Below are positions 1 to 6,069 of a stretch of 6,069 bases of DNA, one piece after another. Position 1 is the first letter of the stretch; every line of letters starts with the position of its first letter. Source of the DNA: an uncultured Phascolarctobacterium sp. (GTDB taxonomy: Bacteria; Bacillota; Negativicutes; Acidaminococcales; Acidaminococcaceae); the NCBI GenBank assembly GCA_900544885.1, contig UQWU01000068.1:1-6069 (forward strand), in the 5' to 3' direction. The position numbers were made by a program, and so were the translations under genes. A model generated the notes under the pieces. That model saw only the letters and a program-made list of their open reading frames with translations, was not told the origin of the DNA and made no database searches.

Positions 1-575
1 GCAAAATAAACAATGTCCCCCCGAGAAGCCGCGGAAAATGGCCAGCCGTATTTATGTGCCAGGGCCAGCATCGCACCGACGCTGCAACCACCGCACTGGT
101 GACAGTTCTCTACATTACGGGTAATCTTATGTACACAAGTATCCAGTTGGATACAATGCGGAGTCAAAATCATAATACGATTGGCAGGCACCTTTACTTT
201 ATGCTGCAATACCAAATCATTGCTGACCTCGATAAAAGATTGCTCGATTTTAGTACGGGGGATATTAAACAAACGACCCAGTACTACGGCAAACGGGAAC
301 AGAATGTTTATCGCTTTCCATGCCCAAAAATATAAAATCTTAATTACCGGAATACCCAAAAGAGCCATCACAATACCTAGTACACCGCTTAAAAGTGCCA
401 GAACAATCACAATACCTACCAAACCGAACAGGATAGGTAAAATCCAGTTAATCTGCGCCAGACCAGGTACGGTAACACGCCAGACAACATAGACCATCAT
501 AGCACCTATAATAGCACTGACGGAAGTGAGAGCCATAAATATACGCTTCTTGGGTTTAAATACATCTTCAGACAT
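1..575 (-). CDS. DUF116 family membrane protein with cysteine cluster (3' end cut by window edge)
   Basis: This open frame starts at ATG 573-575 and runs off the left edge after 191 complete codons, so the C-terminus is missing. The product begins MSEDVFKPKKR. Two long hydrophobic stretches follow (about residues 13-36 and 43-73), probably continuing as a membrane-associated segment to about residue 103. After these comes a soluble part. It holds a PHC motif (His140-Cys141), Cys147, and a tight cluster Cys158-x2-Cys161-x2-Cys164 in the context NCHQCGGCSVG, followed by an ALAHKYG helix. This PHC...C...CxxCGxC pattern is what I know from the uncharacterised DUF116 family. The cysteines suggest a metal or iron-sulfur site, but that is inference. 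The gene lies 31 nt after fmt, so it is probably co-transcribed with def and fmt. An AAAAGGAG ribosome site at 588-595 lies 12 nt upstream, slightly far, but there is no other in-frame start nearby. The family function is not established. Confidence 0.85.
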   Translation of the reverse strand, partial: MSEDVFKPKKRIFMALTSVSAIIGAMMVYVVWRVTVPGLAQINWILPILFGLVGIVIVLALLSGVLGIVMALLGIPVIKILYFWAWKAINILFPFAVVLGRLFNIPRTKIEQSFIEVSNDLVLQHKVKVPANRIMILTPHCIQLDTCVHKITRNVENCHQCGGCSVGAMLALAHKYGWPFSAASRGDIVYF

Positions 576-606
576 GAAGAAATTTCGCTCCTTTTCTCTT
601 TTGGCG

Positions 607-1551
607 TTAGGCTTCTGCGCCTAAAACGTCGCCAACCTGTACACCGCGGCCATTTAAGAAAACCTGCGCCGGCATACGTTTTTTAGATTCAGGCTGTACC
701 TCAGTAATTTCCAGAACACCGGTACCGCACGCTACAAAAAAGCTGTGCTTGCCTGTTTCAATAACAGTACCACTTGCCGCATCGCTTGTTTTATCGCTCA
801 AACGGCTACCCCAGATTTTCAAGCTCTTGCCGTTAGGCAGCTTGGTAAAAGTACTGGGTGCGGGATTAAAGCCACGAATTAAATTATGCACCTCTTGAGC
901 AGATTTGCTCCAATCGATACGTTCCATGCTGCGGTCTAAAAGACTAGCATAGGTGGCTTCATCATTATTTTGTTTTACGGGCTGTGCTTTACCTGCGGCA
1001 ATATCGTCAATAACCTTAATCAGCAGCTTAGAACCTGCAGCTCGCAGAGCATCATGCAGCTCGCCCATAGTAGTATTTTCGCCGATAGACACAACCACTT
1101 TTTCCAGCATATCACCGGTATCCATACCGATATCCATCTGCATAATAGTTACGCCGGACTCTTTTTCACCTTTTACAATGGCATATTGAATTGGTGCCGC
1201 ACCTCTATATTTCGGCAACAGGCTGGCATGAACATTAATGCAGCCATATTTAGGCATGGATAAAATTTCCTGGCTCAGCAATTGACCAAAAGCGGCAACG
1301 ACAATTAAATCAGGATTTAAATCACGCAAAACCTGTACAAATTCAGGTGTTTTTACGTGCTGCGGCTGATATACTTTATAACCCTTGCTTAAAGCATATT
1401 CTTTAACCGGTGTCATAAGCATTTTATTACCGCGTCCTTTAGGACGGTCCGGCTGAGTAATAACACCGACAATATCATATTTACCGCTTTCGTGCAGAGC
1501 CTCCAGGCTACCTACAGCAAAATCAGGTGTTCCCATAAAAACAATACGCAT
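607..1551 (-). CDS. fmt: Methionyl-tRNA formyltransferase
   Basis: Cytosolic enzyme that transfers a formyl group from 10-formyltetrahydrofolate to Met-tRNA(fMet), making the initiator tRNA for bacterial translation. The 314-residue length is normal for the family. The N-terminal formyltransferase domain (about 1-190) opens with MRIVFMGTPDFAV. It carries the catalytic triad seen in this fold: Asn106 and His108 in INVHASLLPKYRGAAPIQ, and Asp144 in MDIGMDTGD. The C-terminal tRNA-binding domain (about 205-314) includes ERIDW at 210-214 and RGFNPAPSTFT at 226-236. That last stretch differs from the usual RGxNPWPG by lacking the Trp and Gly. The ATG start has a GTGAGG ribosome site with 8 nt spacing. 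The gene sits 37 nt downstream of def with no terminator between them, so the two are very likely one transcript. The identification is secure. Confidence 0.98.
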   Translation of the reverse strand: MRIVFMGTPDFAVGSLEALHESGKYDIVGVITQPDRPKGRGNKMLMTPVKEYALSKGYKVYQPQHVKTPEFVQVLRDLNPDLIVVAAFGQLLSQEILSMPKYGCINVHASLLPKYRGAAPIQYAIVKGEKESGVTIMQMDIGMDTGDMLEKVVVSIGENTTMGELHDALRAAGSKLLIKVIDDIAAGKAQPVKQNNDEATYASLLDRSMERIDWSKSAQEVHNLIRGFNPAPSTFTKLPNGKSLKIWGSRLSDKTSDAASGTVIETGKHSFFVACGTGVLEITEVQPESKKRMPAQVFLNGRGVQVGDVLGAEA

Positions 1552-1588
1552 ATTATCTACCTCACTCTCTCAAATTCTTCCAGCTTAC

Positions 1589-2071
1589 TTATTTTCTCTC
1601 GAGGGACGGTTTTTCTTTTTGTTTAGGAGTAATCGTTTCTGCTTTATCGATGAACAAAATACCGTCTAAATGATCTAATTCGTGCTGTACACAAACAGCT
1701 AAAAGACCATCGGCAGAAAGCAGTAAACGTTTGCCGCTTCTATCGGTAAACTCGCATTCTACATATTCGGCACGTTTTACTTCACCTTCATAATCAGGTA
1801 CGGACAAACAGCCTTCAGCTCCTAAAGCTTCGCCCTCTTTTTTCACGATGACAGGATTAATCATTTCGTACAATCCTTCACCTACGTCGATTACCACAAT
1901 ACGTTTGGAAACGCCTATCTGCGGTGCTGCTAAACCTACACCATCAGCTGCATACATAGTTTCTGCCATATCACGCAGCAAACGTTGCAGTTTTTTATCA
2001 ATGCGTTCCACAGGCTTTGCCACCTGACGCAGAACAGGATTACCTGCAATAACAATATCTAATTTAGCCAT
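1589..2071 (-). CDS. def: Peptide deformylase
   Basis: Metalloenzyme that removes the N-formyl group from new polypeptides as they leave the ribosome. It undoes the modification put on by the product of the next gene, fmt. All three family motifs are intact in the 160-residue protein: GVGLAAPQIG at 44-53 (Gln51 in the active site), EGCLSVP at 86-92 (metal ligand Cys88), and HELDH at 130-134 (ligands His130 and His134, catalytic Glu131). Length and motifs fit the ordinary bacterial enzymes. The last 15 or so residues (TPKQKEKPSLERK) are a charged, probably disordered tail. The start is ATG 2069-2071, preceded by a full AAAGGAGGT Shine-Dalgarno at 2082-2090, about 10-11 nt away. The gene follows priA after a 159-nt gap with a candidate promoter, so def-fmt may be expressed independently of priA. 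Confidence 0.98.
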   Translation of the reverse strand: MAKLDIVIAGNPVLRQVAKPVERIDKKLQRLLRDMAETMYAADGVGLAAPQIGVSKRIVVIDVGEGLYEMINPVIVKKEGEALGAEGCLSVPDYEGEVKRAEYVECEFTDRSGKRLLLSADGLLAVCVQHELDHLDGILFIDKAETITPKQKEKPSLERK

Positions 2072-2081
2072 ACGCTAAAAG

Positions 2082-2090
2082 ACCTCCTTT
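2082..2090 (-). promoter_or_regulatory. Full-consensus ribosome binding site of def
   Basis: The minus strand reads AAAGGAGGT here, a full match to the 3' end of 16S rRNA. The spacing to the def ATG is 10 nt from the final T. A site this strong suggests a high translation rate, as expected for deformylase. No other in-frame start competes nearby. Confidence 0.8.
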
Positions 2091-2118
2091 AAGCTCACAA
2101 TTTATTTTCAGCAAGTAT

Positions 2119-2130
2119 TATTTGCAAATA
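2119..2130. repeat. 12-bp perfect palindrome downstream of the def promoter
   Basis: TATTTGCAAATA is identical on both strands. It lies roughly 6-17 nt downstream of the transcription start predicted from the extended -10 at 2143-2151, in the def leader. The position would suit an operator, but this is inferred from position alone. The palindrome is short and surrounded by AT-rich DNA, so chance is possible. An 8-bp direct repeat (GTATTATT on the plus strand, 2115-2122 and 2138-2145) flanks it. Confidence 0.4.
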
Positions 2131-2142
2131 TCTCAATGTATT

Positions 2143-2172
2143 ATTATATCATAAATTGCCCATTATCCGCAA
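2143..2172 (-). promoter_or_regulatory. Probable internal promoter for def-fmt-DUF116 (extended -10)
   Basis: On the minus strand the sequence TGATATAAT (2151 down to 2143) is a perfect extended -10 element, TG-n-TATAAT. Upstream, TTGCGG at 2167-2172 with an 18-nt spacer is only a weak -35 match (first three bases). Extended -10 promoters tolerate this. Transcription would start near 2136, giving a leader of about 65 nt before the def ATG. It lies in the largest gap of the gene cluster, between the priA stop and def. The rest of the gap (2173-2230) has no convincing terminator hairpin with a T-run, so transcripts from upstream could also read through. Confidence 0.65.
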
Positions 2173-2230
2173 ACAAGAGCATATACTACGGACAAGCTTC
2201 CGCAATAAAATTCACCTCAAAAATCCTGCC

Positions 2231-4504
2231 TTACAGCACATTGGCAGGGTCCACATCAAAGAACAGCTTAGGCTCCTCTTTAAAGTCACTTTCTAAAAGA
2301 GCATCCTTAACCGGCTGCATATCCTTAGCCTTAATTAAAATATTAAAACGGAATAAATCACGCACCTTAGCAACTAATGCAGGGAACGGACCTGATACCT
2401 GTACATCTGGTAATTTTCCTTCTAATTGTAATTGCTGTAAATACAGCACTACCTTTTTAGCCAAAGCCAAACCGCCGGCTTCATCCTTATCCCAAACAGT
2501 CAACTTTAAAATCTGGGAAAAGGGCGGATAGAAAAATTCCTCGCGGGCAAGCAATTCGTTTTTAGCAAAACTATCATAATCCTGCTTCGCTGCCAAATGC
2601 AAAATTTCGTTATCCGCATCATAGCTTTGAAAAATAACATGACCCTGCTTATCACCACGTCCTGCACGACCTGCAGCCTGCGTCAACAATGAAAAGGCAC
2701 GCTCTGAGGCACGGAAATCAGGCAGATTCAAGGCACTGTCCGCCGCCAGCACACCCACTAAAGTAACATTAGGGATATCATGACCTTTAGCTACCATCTG
2801 CGTACCAATAAGAACATTACGTTCACCGGACGCAAAGCGATACAAAATATCTTCATGGGCAAATTTCGCCATAGTAGAATCCTGGTCCATACGTAATACT
2901 CTGACCTCCGGCAATCGTTCTAGCTGTGCCTCTGCTTTTTGTGTACCAGTACCAAAAAATTTAATGCGACGGCTATGGCAATTAGGGCATTCCGTCGGAA
3001 TCGGCACCGTATTGCCGCAATAATGGCAACGCATATCCTCATTAGCATTATGGTAGACTAAAGCCACAGCACAATGGGGACAAGTTATGGTCTGTCCGCA
3101 ATCACGACACATAACAAATGTAGAATAACCGCGCCGATTAAGCAAAATAATAGCCTGCTCACCATCGGCACAAGTAGTAACTAAGCTTTGCTGCAACTTA
3201 CGGGACAAGACGCTAAAGTTCTTTTCAGCTAACTCCTTACGCATATCAACAATTTCTACTTTTGGTAAGCTGCTGCCATTAGCACGCCTTGTTAAACGTA
3301 AGTGTTTATATTCACCCTGCAGAGCTTTATAATATGTGCACAGATCAGGCGTAGCACTACCTAAAACTAATGGCGCACCAATTTGCTTACAACGTGCTAA
3401 AGCTACATCACGAGCATGGTAGTTAGGACGTTCTTCCTGCTTATAACTGCCTTCATGCTCCTCATCAATCAAGACCAAGCCTAAGTTTTCAAAAGGGGCA
3501 AATACTGCACTACGTACACCAATCAAAATCCGTGCCTGACCCGTACGCATTCTATACCAAACATCACCGCGTTCATTTTGTGACAATTTAGAATGGGCTA
3601 CGGCAATACTATCACCAAACCACGCCTGAAAACGTTTAACAAGCTGAGCCGTCAGAGCAATTTCCGGCACGAGCATCAATACCTGTTTCCCTTTAGACAA
3701 GGCATAATCGGCGGCACGTAAATAAACCTCCGTCTTACCACTACCGGTAATACCTTGTAATAAAAAGACCTGTGCATCCGCTTTATCCACCGAATCTGTA
3801 ATAAGCTGCACACACTCCTGCTGCTCATCCGTCAAGGTTAAATGCTCACTGCTTCCTGTGCGTCCTGCATAACTATTACGTAAAATACGCTTTTCACTTA
3901 CTGTTACATAACCTCGCTCGACTAAAGCCTTCACAGCAGAGGAGCTGATTTTTACTGCATCCAATTCGCTCACGGCAAGCGGCTCACTCTGCTCCGCTAA
4001 GAACTCCAACGCCGTTTGCTGTTGCTTCGCACGCTTATTCAATAAGGACTCGTCCAAAGCCTTGCGTCCTTCATCATTAATAGCATAAGCCAACACTGTT
4101 TTTTCTTTTAAGCGTTGAGCATAGGTATAATAAAGCAGCTTTCCTTTCTCATCGCGGATAGCACGACGACGGATACTTGTTTTACCGGGAACAAATAAAC
4201 GCATTGCTTCTGCCAAACTGCACATATAATATTTAGCCGTCCAACGGGCAGTGGCCAGCATCTCCTGATCAAACCAAGGCTCCTCGCCTAACACTGCTTC
4301 CACTTGTTTTAGTTTAGCTAGCATTTGCGGCTCTGTCGGCAAAGGCGTACGTTCCACCACAAAGCCCTCCACCTTCTGTCCGCCAAAAGGTACTACTACA
4401 CGCCAACCGCTATCTAAAAACTGCATCTCCTCGCTGACACTGTAGGTAAATTGACGGAACAAACTTTTTACCGGTAAATTAATTGCTACGCTAACACCAA
4501 ACAT
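2231..4504 (-). CDS. priA: Primosomal protein N' (replication restart helicase PriA)
   Basis: Superfamily 2 DNA helicase that recognises stalled or repaired replication forks and reloads the replicative helicase. In the 757-residue form chosen here, the N-terminal fork-binding domain (about 1-105) starts MFGVSVAINLPVKSLF. A winged-helix region follows to about 205. The helicase core has Walker A GITGSGKT at 251-258 (Lys257), Walker B DEEH at 347-350, the HEGSYKQEERPNYHARD aromatic loop, motif III GSATPD at 382-387, TQMVAKGHD at 568-576, and motif VI QAAGRAGRG at 609-617. Inserted between the lobes is the zinc-binding region with all eight cysteines: 466, 469, 475, 478, 493, 496, 506 and 509. 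An ATG at 4513 would add three residues, but the GGAGG ribosome site ends one base before it. The same site is 10 nt from the ATG at 4504, so 4504 is preferred. Downstream is def and upstream is the transporter gene. Everything needed for helicase activity appears intact. Confidence 0.97.
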   Translation of the reverse strand: MFGVSVAINLPVKSLFRQFTYSVSEEMQFLDSGWRVVVPFGGQKVEGFVVERTPLPTEPQMLAKLKQVEAVLGEEPWFDQEMLATARWTAKYYMCSLAEAMRLFVPGKTSIRRRAIRDEKGKLLYYTYAQRLKEKTVLAYAINDEGRKALDESLLNKRAKQQQTALEFLAEQSEPLAVSELDAVKISSSAVKALVERGYVTVSEKRILRNSYAGRTGSSEHLTLTDEQQECVQLITDSVDKADAQVFLLQGITGSGKTEVYLRAADYALSKGKQVLMLVPEIALTAQLVKRFQAWFGDSIAVAHSKLSQNERGDVWYRMRTGQARILIGVRSAVFAPFENLGLVLIDEEHEGSYKQEERPNYHARDVALARCKQIGAPLVLGSATPDLCTYYKALQGEYKHLRLTRRANGSSLPKVEIVDMRKELAEKNFSVLSRKLQQSLVTTCADGEQAIILLNRRGYSTFVMCRDCGQTITCPHCAVALVYHNANEDMRCHYCGNTVPIPTECPNCHSRRIKFFGTGTQKAEAQLERLPEVRVLRMDQDSTMAKFAHEDILYRFASGERNVLIGTQMVAKGHDIPNVTLVGVLAADSALNLPDFRASERAFSLLTQAAGRAGRGDKQGHVIFQSYDADNEILHLAAKQDYDSFAKNELLAREEFFYPPFSQILKLTVWDKDEAGGLALAKKVVLYLQQLQLEGKLPDVQVSGPFPALVAKVRDLFRFNILIKAKDMQPVKDALLESDFKEEPKLFFDVDPANVL

Positions 4505-4513
4505 TCTTTGCAT

Positions 4514-4520
4514 TCCTCCA
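4514..4520 (-). promoter_or_regulatory. Ribosome binding site that decides the priA start
   Basis: The minus strand reads TGGAGGA directly against an ATG at 4511-4513. With one base after GGAGG, that ATG is too close to be used efficiently. The next in-frame ATG (4502-4504, after Gln and Arg codons) is 10 nt from GGAGG, a normal spacing, and is the likely true start. Confidence 0.7.
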
Positions 4521-4569
4521 CTGACACTAACTAATATTATTTATATTCGTCCTCATCAGCTTTTTTCCT

Positions 4570-5781
4570 TTATTTCTCTAACTTGCAGGATAAATAGAAC
4601 GGAACAGCAACCAGTTGCGCCATTACGGAAATAATAATCATCAAATGTAAATTATAATCATACAAAATTCCTAAGGACCAACTGCCTAAGAACCAAAAAA
4701 TGCCGAAAGCACACTCAAAAATTCCATAGCCTGTTGCCCGACTAGCTTTAGGCACTAAAGAAGTAACTGTTGCTTTTAAAATAGACTCCTGCGCTCCCAT
4801 ACCAATGCCCCACAACAGTAAACCTGCCAAAACAACGCTTACAGAATAACCGCCGAAAACTAAAATAGCAAAGGGTGCTGCTAATATGGTAGAAATTACT
4901 AAAGCTTTAATTCCTTGCTTATCATATAAGTACCCAAAAAATAAAGCAGCCACCGCATCCACTAACATCGCCCCTGCATAAACTAAAGGTAATGTTTCTA
5001 CTGTCAGTAAACCGTCCATGGTTACATAATTTTTTGCTAAATGCATAACAATTAAAGCATAATCGATAAAACCAAAAGCAAATAAACTAATGCCGACAAT
5101 ATATTTAATGAAAGAACCTTGAATTTTAAAAGGTACATATTGCTTAGGCTCCGGCTCAAAACGCTCCGGATACGGAAATTTATGTTTAGTATAAAACAAT
5201 AAAGCCAAGGTTATCGCACCAGGAATCGCCAACACCGCAAAGCAGGTAGCATAAATCGTAAAAGTAGTACCCTCAGTTTTAACAAGCATCACCAAATACA
5301 AAAGAACAGGCCCTAAAAAAGCTCCCAGCTGATCTAACAACTCCTGAATGCCGAAACTTTTACCCACACCCTCCTGCGAAGCGGCAAAAGACATAATCGT
5401 ATCCTTAGCAGGCTTCTTTACAGCCTTACCTATGCGTTGAACTACAAACAACATACACGCAGCAATCCAGCCATCCTCACTGACTAAAGCTAAAGCCGGC
5501 ACCGCCAATACGTCCAGAATATAACCAAAAATAGTCATCGGCCAATACTGCTTAGTTTTATCCGTAAGCTTGCCGAACACATAACGCAAAGAATATCCTA
5601 CCATCTCACCAAAACCGGAAATAAAACCTATTGTCGATGCTGATGCACCTAAAAGTGCCAAATACACACCACGGATACTGGAAGCTGCTTCATGGGTCAT
5701 ATCAGAAAATAAACTAACCACACCAAAAAGTAAAATAAACACCATTGCCTGAGATAAACCTTTTCTCTTCTCCTTAATCAT
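4570..5781 (-). CDS. Major facilitator superfamily transporter, substrate unknown
   Basis: Integral inner-membrane protein of 403 residues with about twelve predicted membrane helices. Approximate spans are 12-27, 38-62, 82-101, 104-118, 145-167, 174-197, 226-247, 262-285, 290-309, 313-333, 350-374 and 378-397. A charged cytoplasmic loop (198-225, rich in Pro, Glu and Lys) splits the two six-helix halves, as in MFS carriers. MFS motif A-like loops are visible after helix 2 (GKLTDKTKQYW, 70-80) and after helix 8 (GYLYDKQGIKAL, 283-294). Other marks are DMTHE at 27-31, YLALLGAS at 40-47 and GKAVKKPAKD at 118-127. These resemble a subgroup of uncharacterised bacterial and archaeal MFS proteins with a DMTxE signature, and I cannot name a substrate. 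The longest frame starts with GTG at 5790, but the AAGGAG site overlaps that codon. The ATG at 5781 is 8 nt away and is preferred. The gene ends 65 nt before priA with no clear terminator, so co-transcription is possible. Confidence 0.88.
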   Translation of the reverse strand: MIKEKRKGLSQAMVFILLFGVVSLFSDMTHEAASSIRGVYLALLGASASTIGFISGFGEMVGYSLRYVFGKLTDKTKQYWPMTIFGYILDVLAVPALALVSEDGWIAACMLFVVQRIGKAVKKPAKDTIMSFAASQEGVGKSFGIQELLDQLGAFLGPVLLYLVMLVKTEGTTFTIYATCFAVLAIPGAITLALLFYTKHKFPYPERFEPEPKQYVPFKIQGSFIKYIVGISLFAFGFIDYALIVMHLAKNYVTMDGLLTVETLPLVYAGAMLVDAVAALFFGYLYDKQGIKALVISTILAAPFAILVFGGYSVSVVLAGLLLWGIGMGAQESILKATVTSLVPKASRATGYGIFECAFGIFWFLGSWSLGILYDYNLHLMIIISVMAQLVAVPFYLSCKLEK

Positions 5782-5789
5782 CAACATCA

Positions 5790-5795
5790 CTCCTT
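5790..5795 (-). promoter_or_regulatory. Ribosome binding site that decides the MFS gene start
   Basis: AAGGAG on the minus strand shares its last G with a GTG codon at 5788-5790 and is 2 nt from an ATG at 5785-5787. Neither can be a good start with this site. The third in-frame candidate, ATG 5779-5781, has an 8-nt spacer and is the most likely start. Confidence 0.7.
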
Positions 5796-5815
5796 ACATA
5801 AAATTCTTTTCTTTA

Positions 5816-5821
5816 ATTATA
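5816..5821 (-). promoter_or_regulatory. Candidate -10 box for the MFS-priA transcript
   Basis: TATAAT on the minus strand, in the context GTGTGTATAATTAAAG, is a perfect -10 hexamer. It would start transcription near 5809, about 28 nt before the preferred MFS start. I see no convincing -35 hexamer at 16-18 nt, so the assignment rests on the -10 and on its position in the divergent intergenic region. Confidence 0.5.
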
Positions 5822-5925
5822 CACACTTATTATGAAAAAAAGCTAAAACATCCCCACAGCTAAAATAAATAAAGCTGATGACAACTGTAAAATTACATAG
5901 GCTTTTAATTATTATTTATTCATTA

Positions 5926-5934
5926 TGTTATAAT
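5926..5934 (+). promoter_or_regulatory. Extended -10 promoter element facing right
   Basis: TGTTATAAT is a perfect TG-n-TATAAT extended -10 on the plus strand, with only AT-rich sequence and no good -35 upstream. It would start transcription near 5941 and give a leader of about 27 nt before the ATG at 5968. It lies about 105 nt from the candidate -10 of the MFS gene on the other strand, making this a divergent promoter region. Confidence 0.6.
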
Positions 5935-5937
5935 ATT

Positions 5938-5954
5938 TTTAATAATTTATTAAA
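5938..5954. repeat. 17-bp perfect inverted repeat at the predicted transcription start of the rightward frame
   Basis: TTTAATAA-T-TTATTAAA has two perfectly complementary 8-base arms around one central base. It begins 3 nt after the -10 box and its last bases run into the AAAGG ribosome site. The position suits a repressor operator. It consists only of A and T in AT-rich DNA, so chance formation is a real possibility, and no regulator gene is visible in the window. Confidence 0.45.
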
Positions 5955-5967
5955 GGTTGGGATTTTT

Positions 5968-6030
5968 ATGTACGAAAAATACACTATGCAAGCTTTGCCC
6001 GAAAAAGATTATAGTGGTGTTAGAATATAA
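5968..6030 (+). CDS. Short 20-codon frame, a small peptide or the broken 5' end of a longer gene
   Basis: An ATG at 5968 follows an AAAGG ribosome site (5952-5956, 11-nt spacing) and a strong extended -10 promoter. The frame reads MYEKYTMQALPEKDY and then SGVRI before TAA at 6028-6030. The first 15 residues look like an ordinary protein start, but I cannot assign a family with confidence. After the stop the same frame stays open to the window end (IVQVKMRIPYTKN), and the next frame is open too (NINSTSQNENSLYEK). A premature stop or frameshift in a longer gene is therefore possible. Only 39 nt follow, so the two readings cannot be separated here. Confidence 0.3.
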   Translation: MYEKYTMQALPEKDYSGVRI

Positions 6031-6069
6031 ATAGTACAAGTCAAAATGAGAATTCCTTATACGAAAAAT

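Noticed and set aside
54..492. Two overlapping plus-strand frames of 93 and 103 codons
   Set aside because: They lie wholly antisense to the DUF116 gene, have no ribosome site or recognisable domain, and the minus-strand frame shows a coherent membrane protein with family motifs.
953..1263. Two plus-strand frames of 78 and 97 codons inside fmt
   Set aside because: Antisense shadows of a fully conserved fmt. Their composition, rich in Ser, Ile and Cys, reflects the reverse complement of fmt codons.
2178..2220. Possible terminator hairpin after priA
   Set aside because: Only a 4-bp CGGA/TCCG stem can form and no T-run follows, so there is no credible intrinsic terminator.
2136..2531. Plus-strand frame of 131 codons over the priA 3' end and the priA-def gap
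   Set aside because: Most of it is antisense to priA. It has no good ribosome site, and its start overlaps the def promoter on the other strand.
4514..4569. Terminator or promoter between the MFS gene and priA
   Set aside because: No stable hairpin with a T-run is visible, and the AT-rich stretch has no paired -35 and -10 hexamers worth reporting.
5841..5876. AGCTAAAA direct repeats (5841-5848, 5858-5865) plus a third AGCT at 5873-5876
   Set aside because: Short and AT-rich, with unequal spacing. They do not form a stem longer than 4 bp and show no clear relation to the nearest -10 box.
5886..5897. Inverted repeat TGTAA-AA-TTACA
   Set aside because: Five-base arms in AT-rich DNA are expected by chance, and it sits away from both -10 boxes.
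5971..6069. 10-bp direct repeat TACGAAAAAT at 5971-5980 and at 6060-6069
   Set aside because: Short, AT-rich and in different reading frames. The second copy touches the window edge, so no duplication or insertion boundary can be argued.

Overview
The window is a bacterial chromosomal stretch, mostly housekeeping, of low-to-mid GC with strong AAGGAG/GGAGG ribosome binding sites and AT-rich intergenic DNA. This points to a Firmicute. The order priA-def-fmt followed by a DUF116 membrane protein is one I associate with Negativicutes/Clostridia-type genomes. A Negativicute such as an Acidaminococcaceae relative is my best guess, but no RNA marker gene is present to settle it.

Layout: almost everything is on the minus strand and is read from right to left. 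An MFS transporter (4570-5781) is followed after 65 nt by priA (2231-4504). A 159-nt gap then carries its own good promoter. After it come def (1589-2071), fmt (607-1551, 37 nt after def) and a DUF116 membrane protein (1-575, 31 nt after fmt) that runs off the left edge of the window. At the right end, past a short AT-rich divergent intergenic region (5782-5967), a plus-strand reading frame begins at 5968 behind a strong extended -10 promoter and stops after 20 codons.

How the genes fit together: Fmt formylates initiator Met-tRNA, Def removes the formyl group from new proteins, and PriA restarts stalled replication forks. This is the widely conserved priA-def-fmt cluster (in Bacillus subtilis coaBC-priA-def-fmt-rsmB). 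Here the position before priA is occupied by an MFS transporter rather than coaBC, and the position after fmt by DUF116 rather than rsmB. The transporter substrate and the DUF116 function are unknown.

Two start codons probably lie three codons downstream of the longest reading frame, because the Shine-Dalgarno sequence touches or overlaps the first possible start. I found no mobile element, CRISPR array, tRNA, rRNA or convincing new defence or metabolic system. The least explained parts are the DUF116 gene, the internal def promoter with its palindrome, and the short plus-strand frame with a palindrome at its presumed transcription start.
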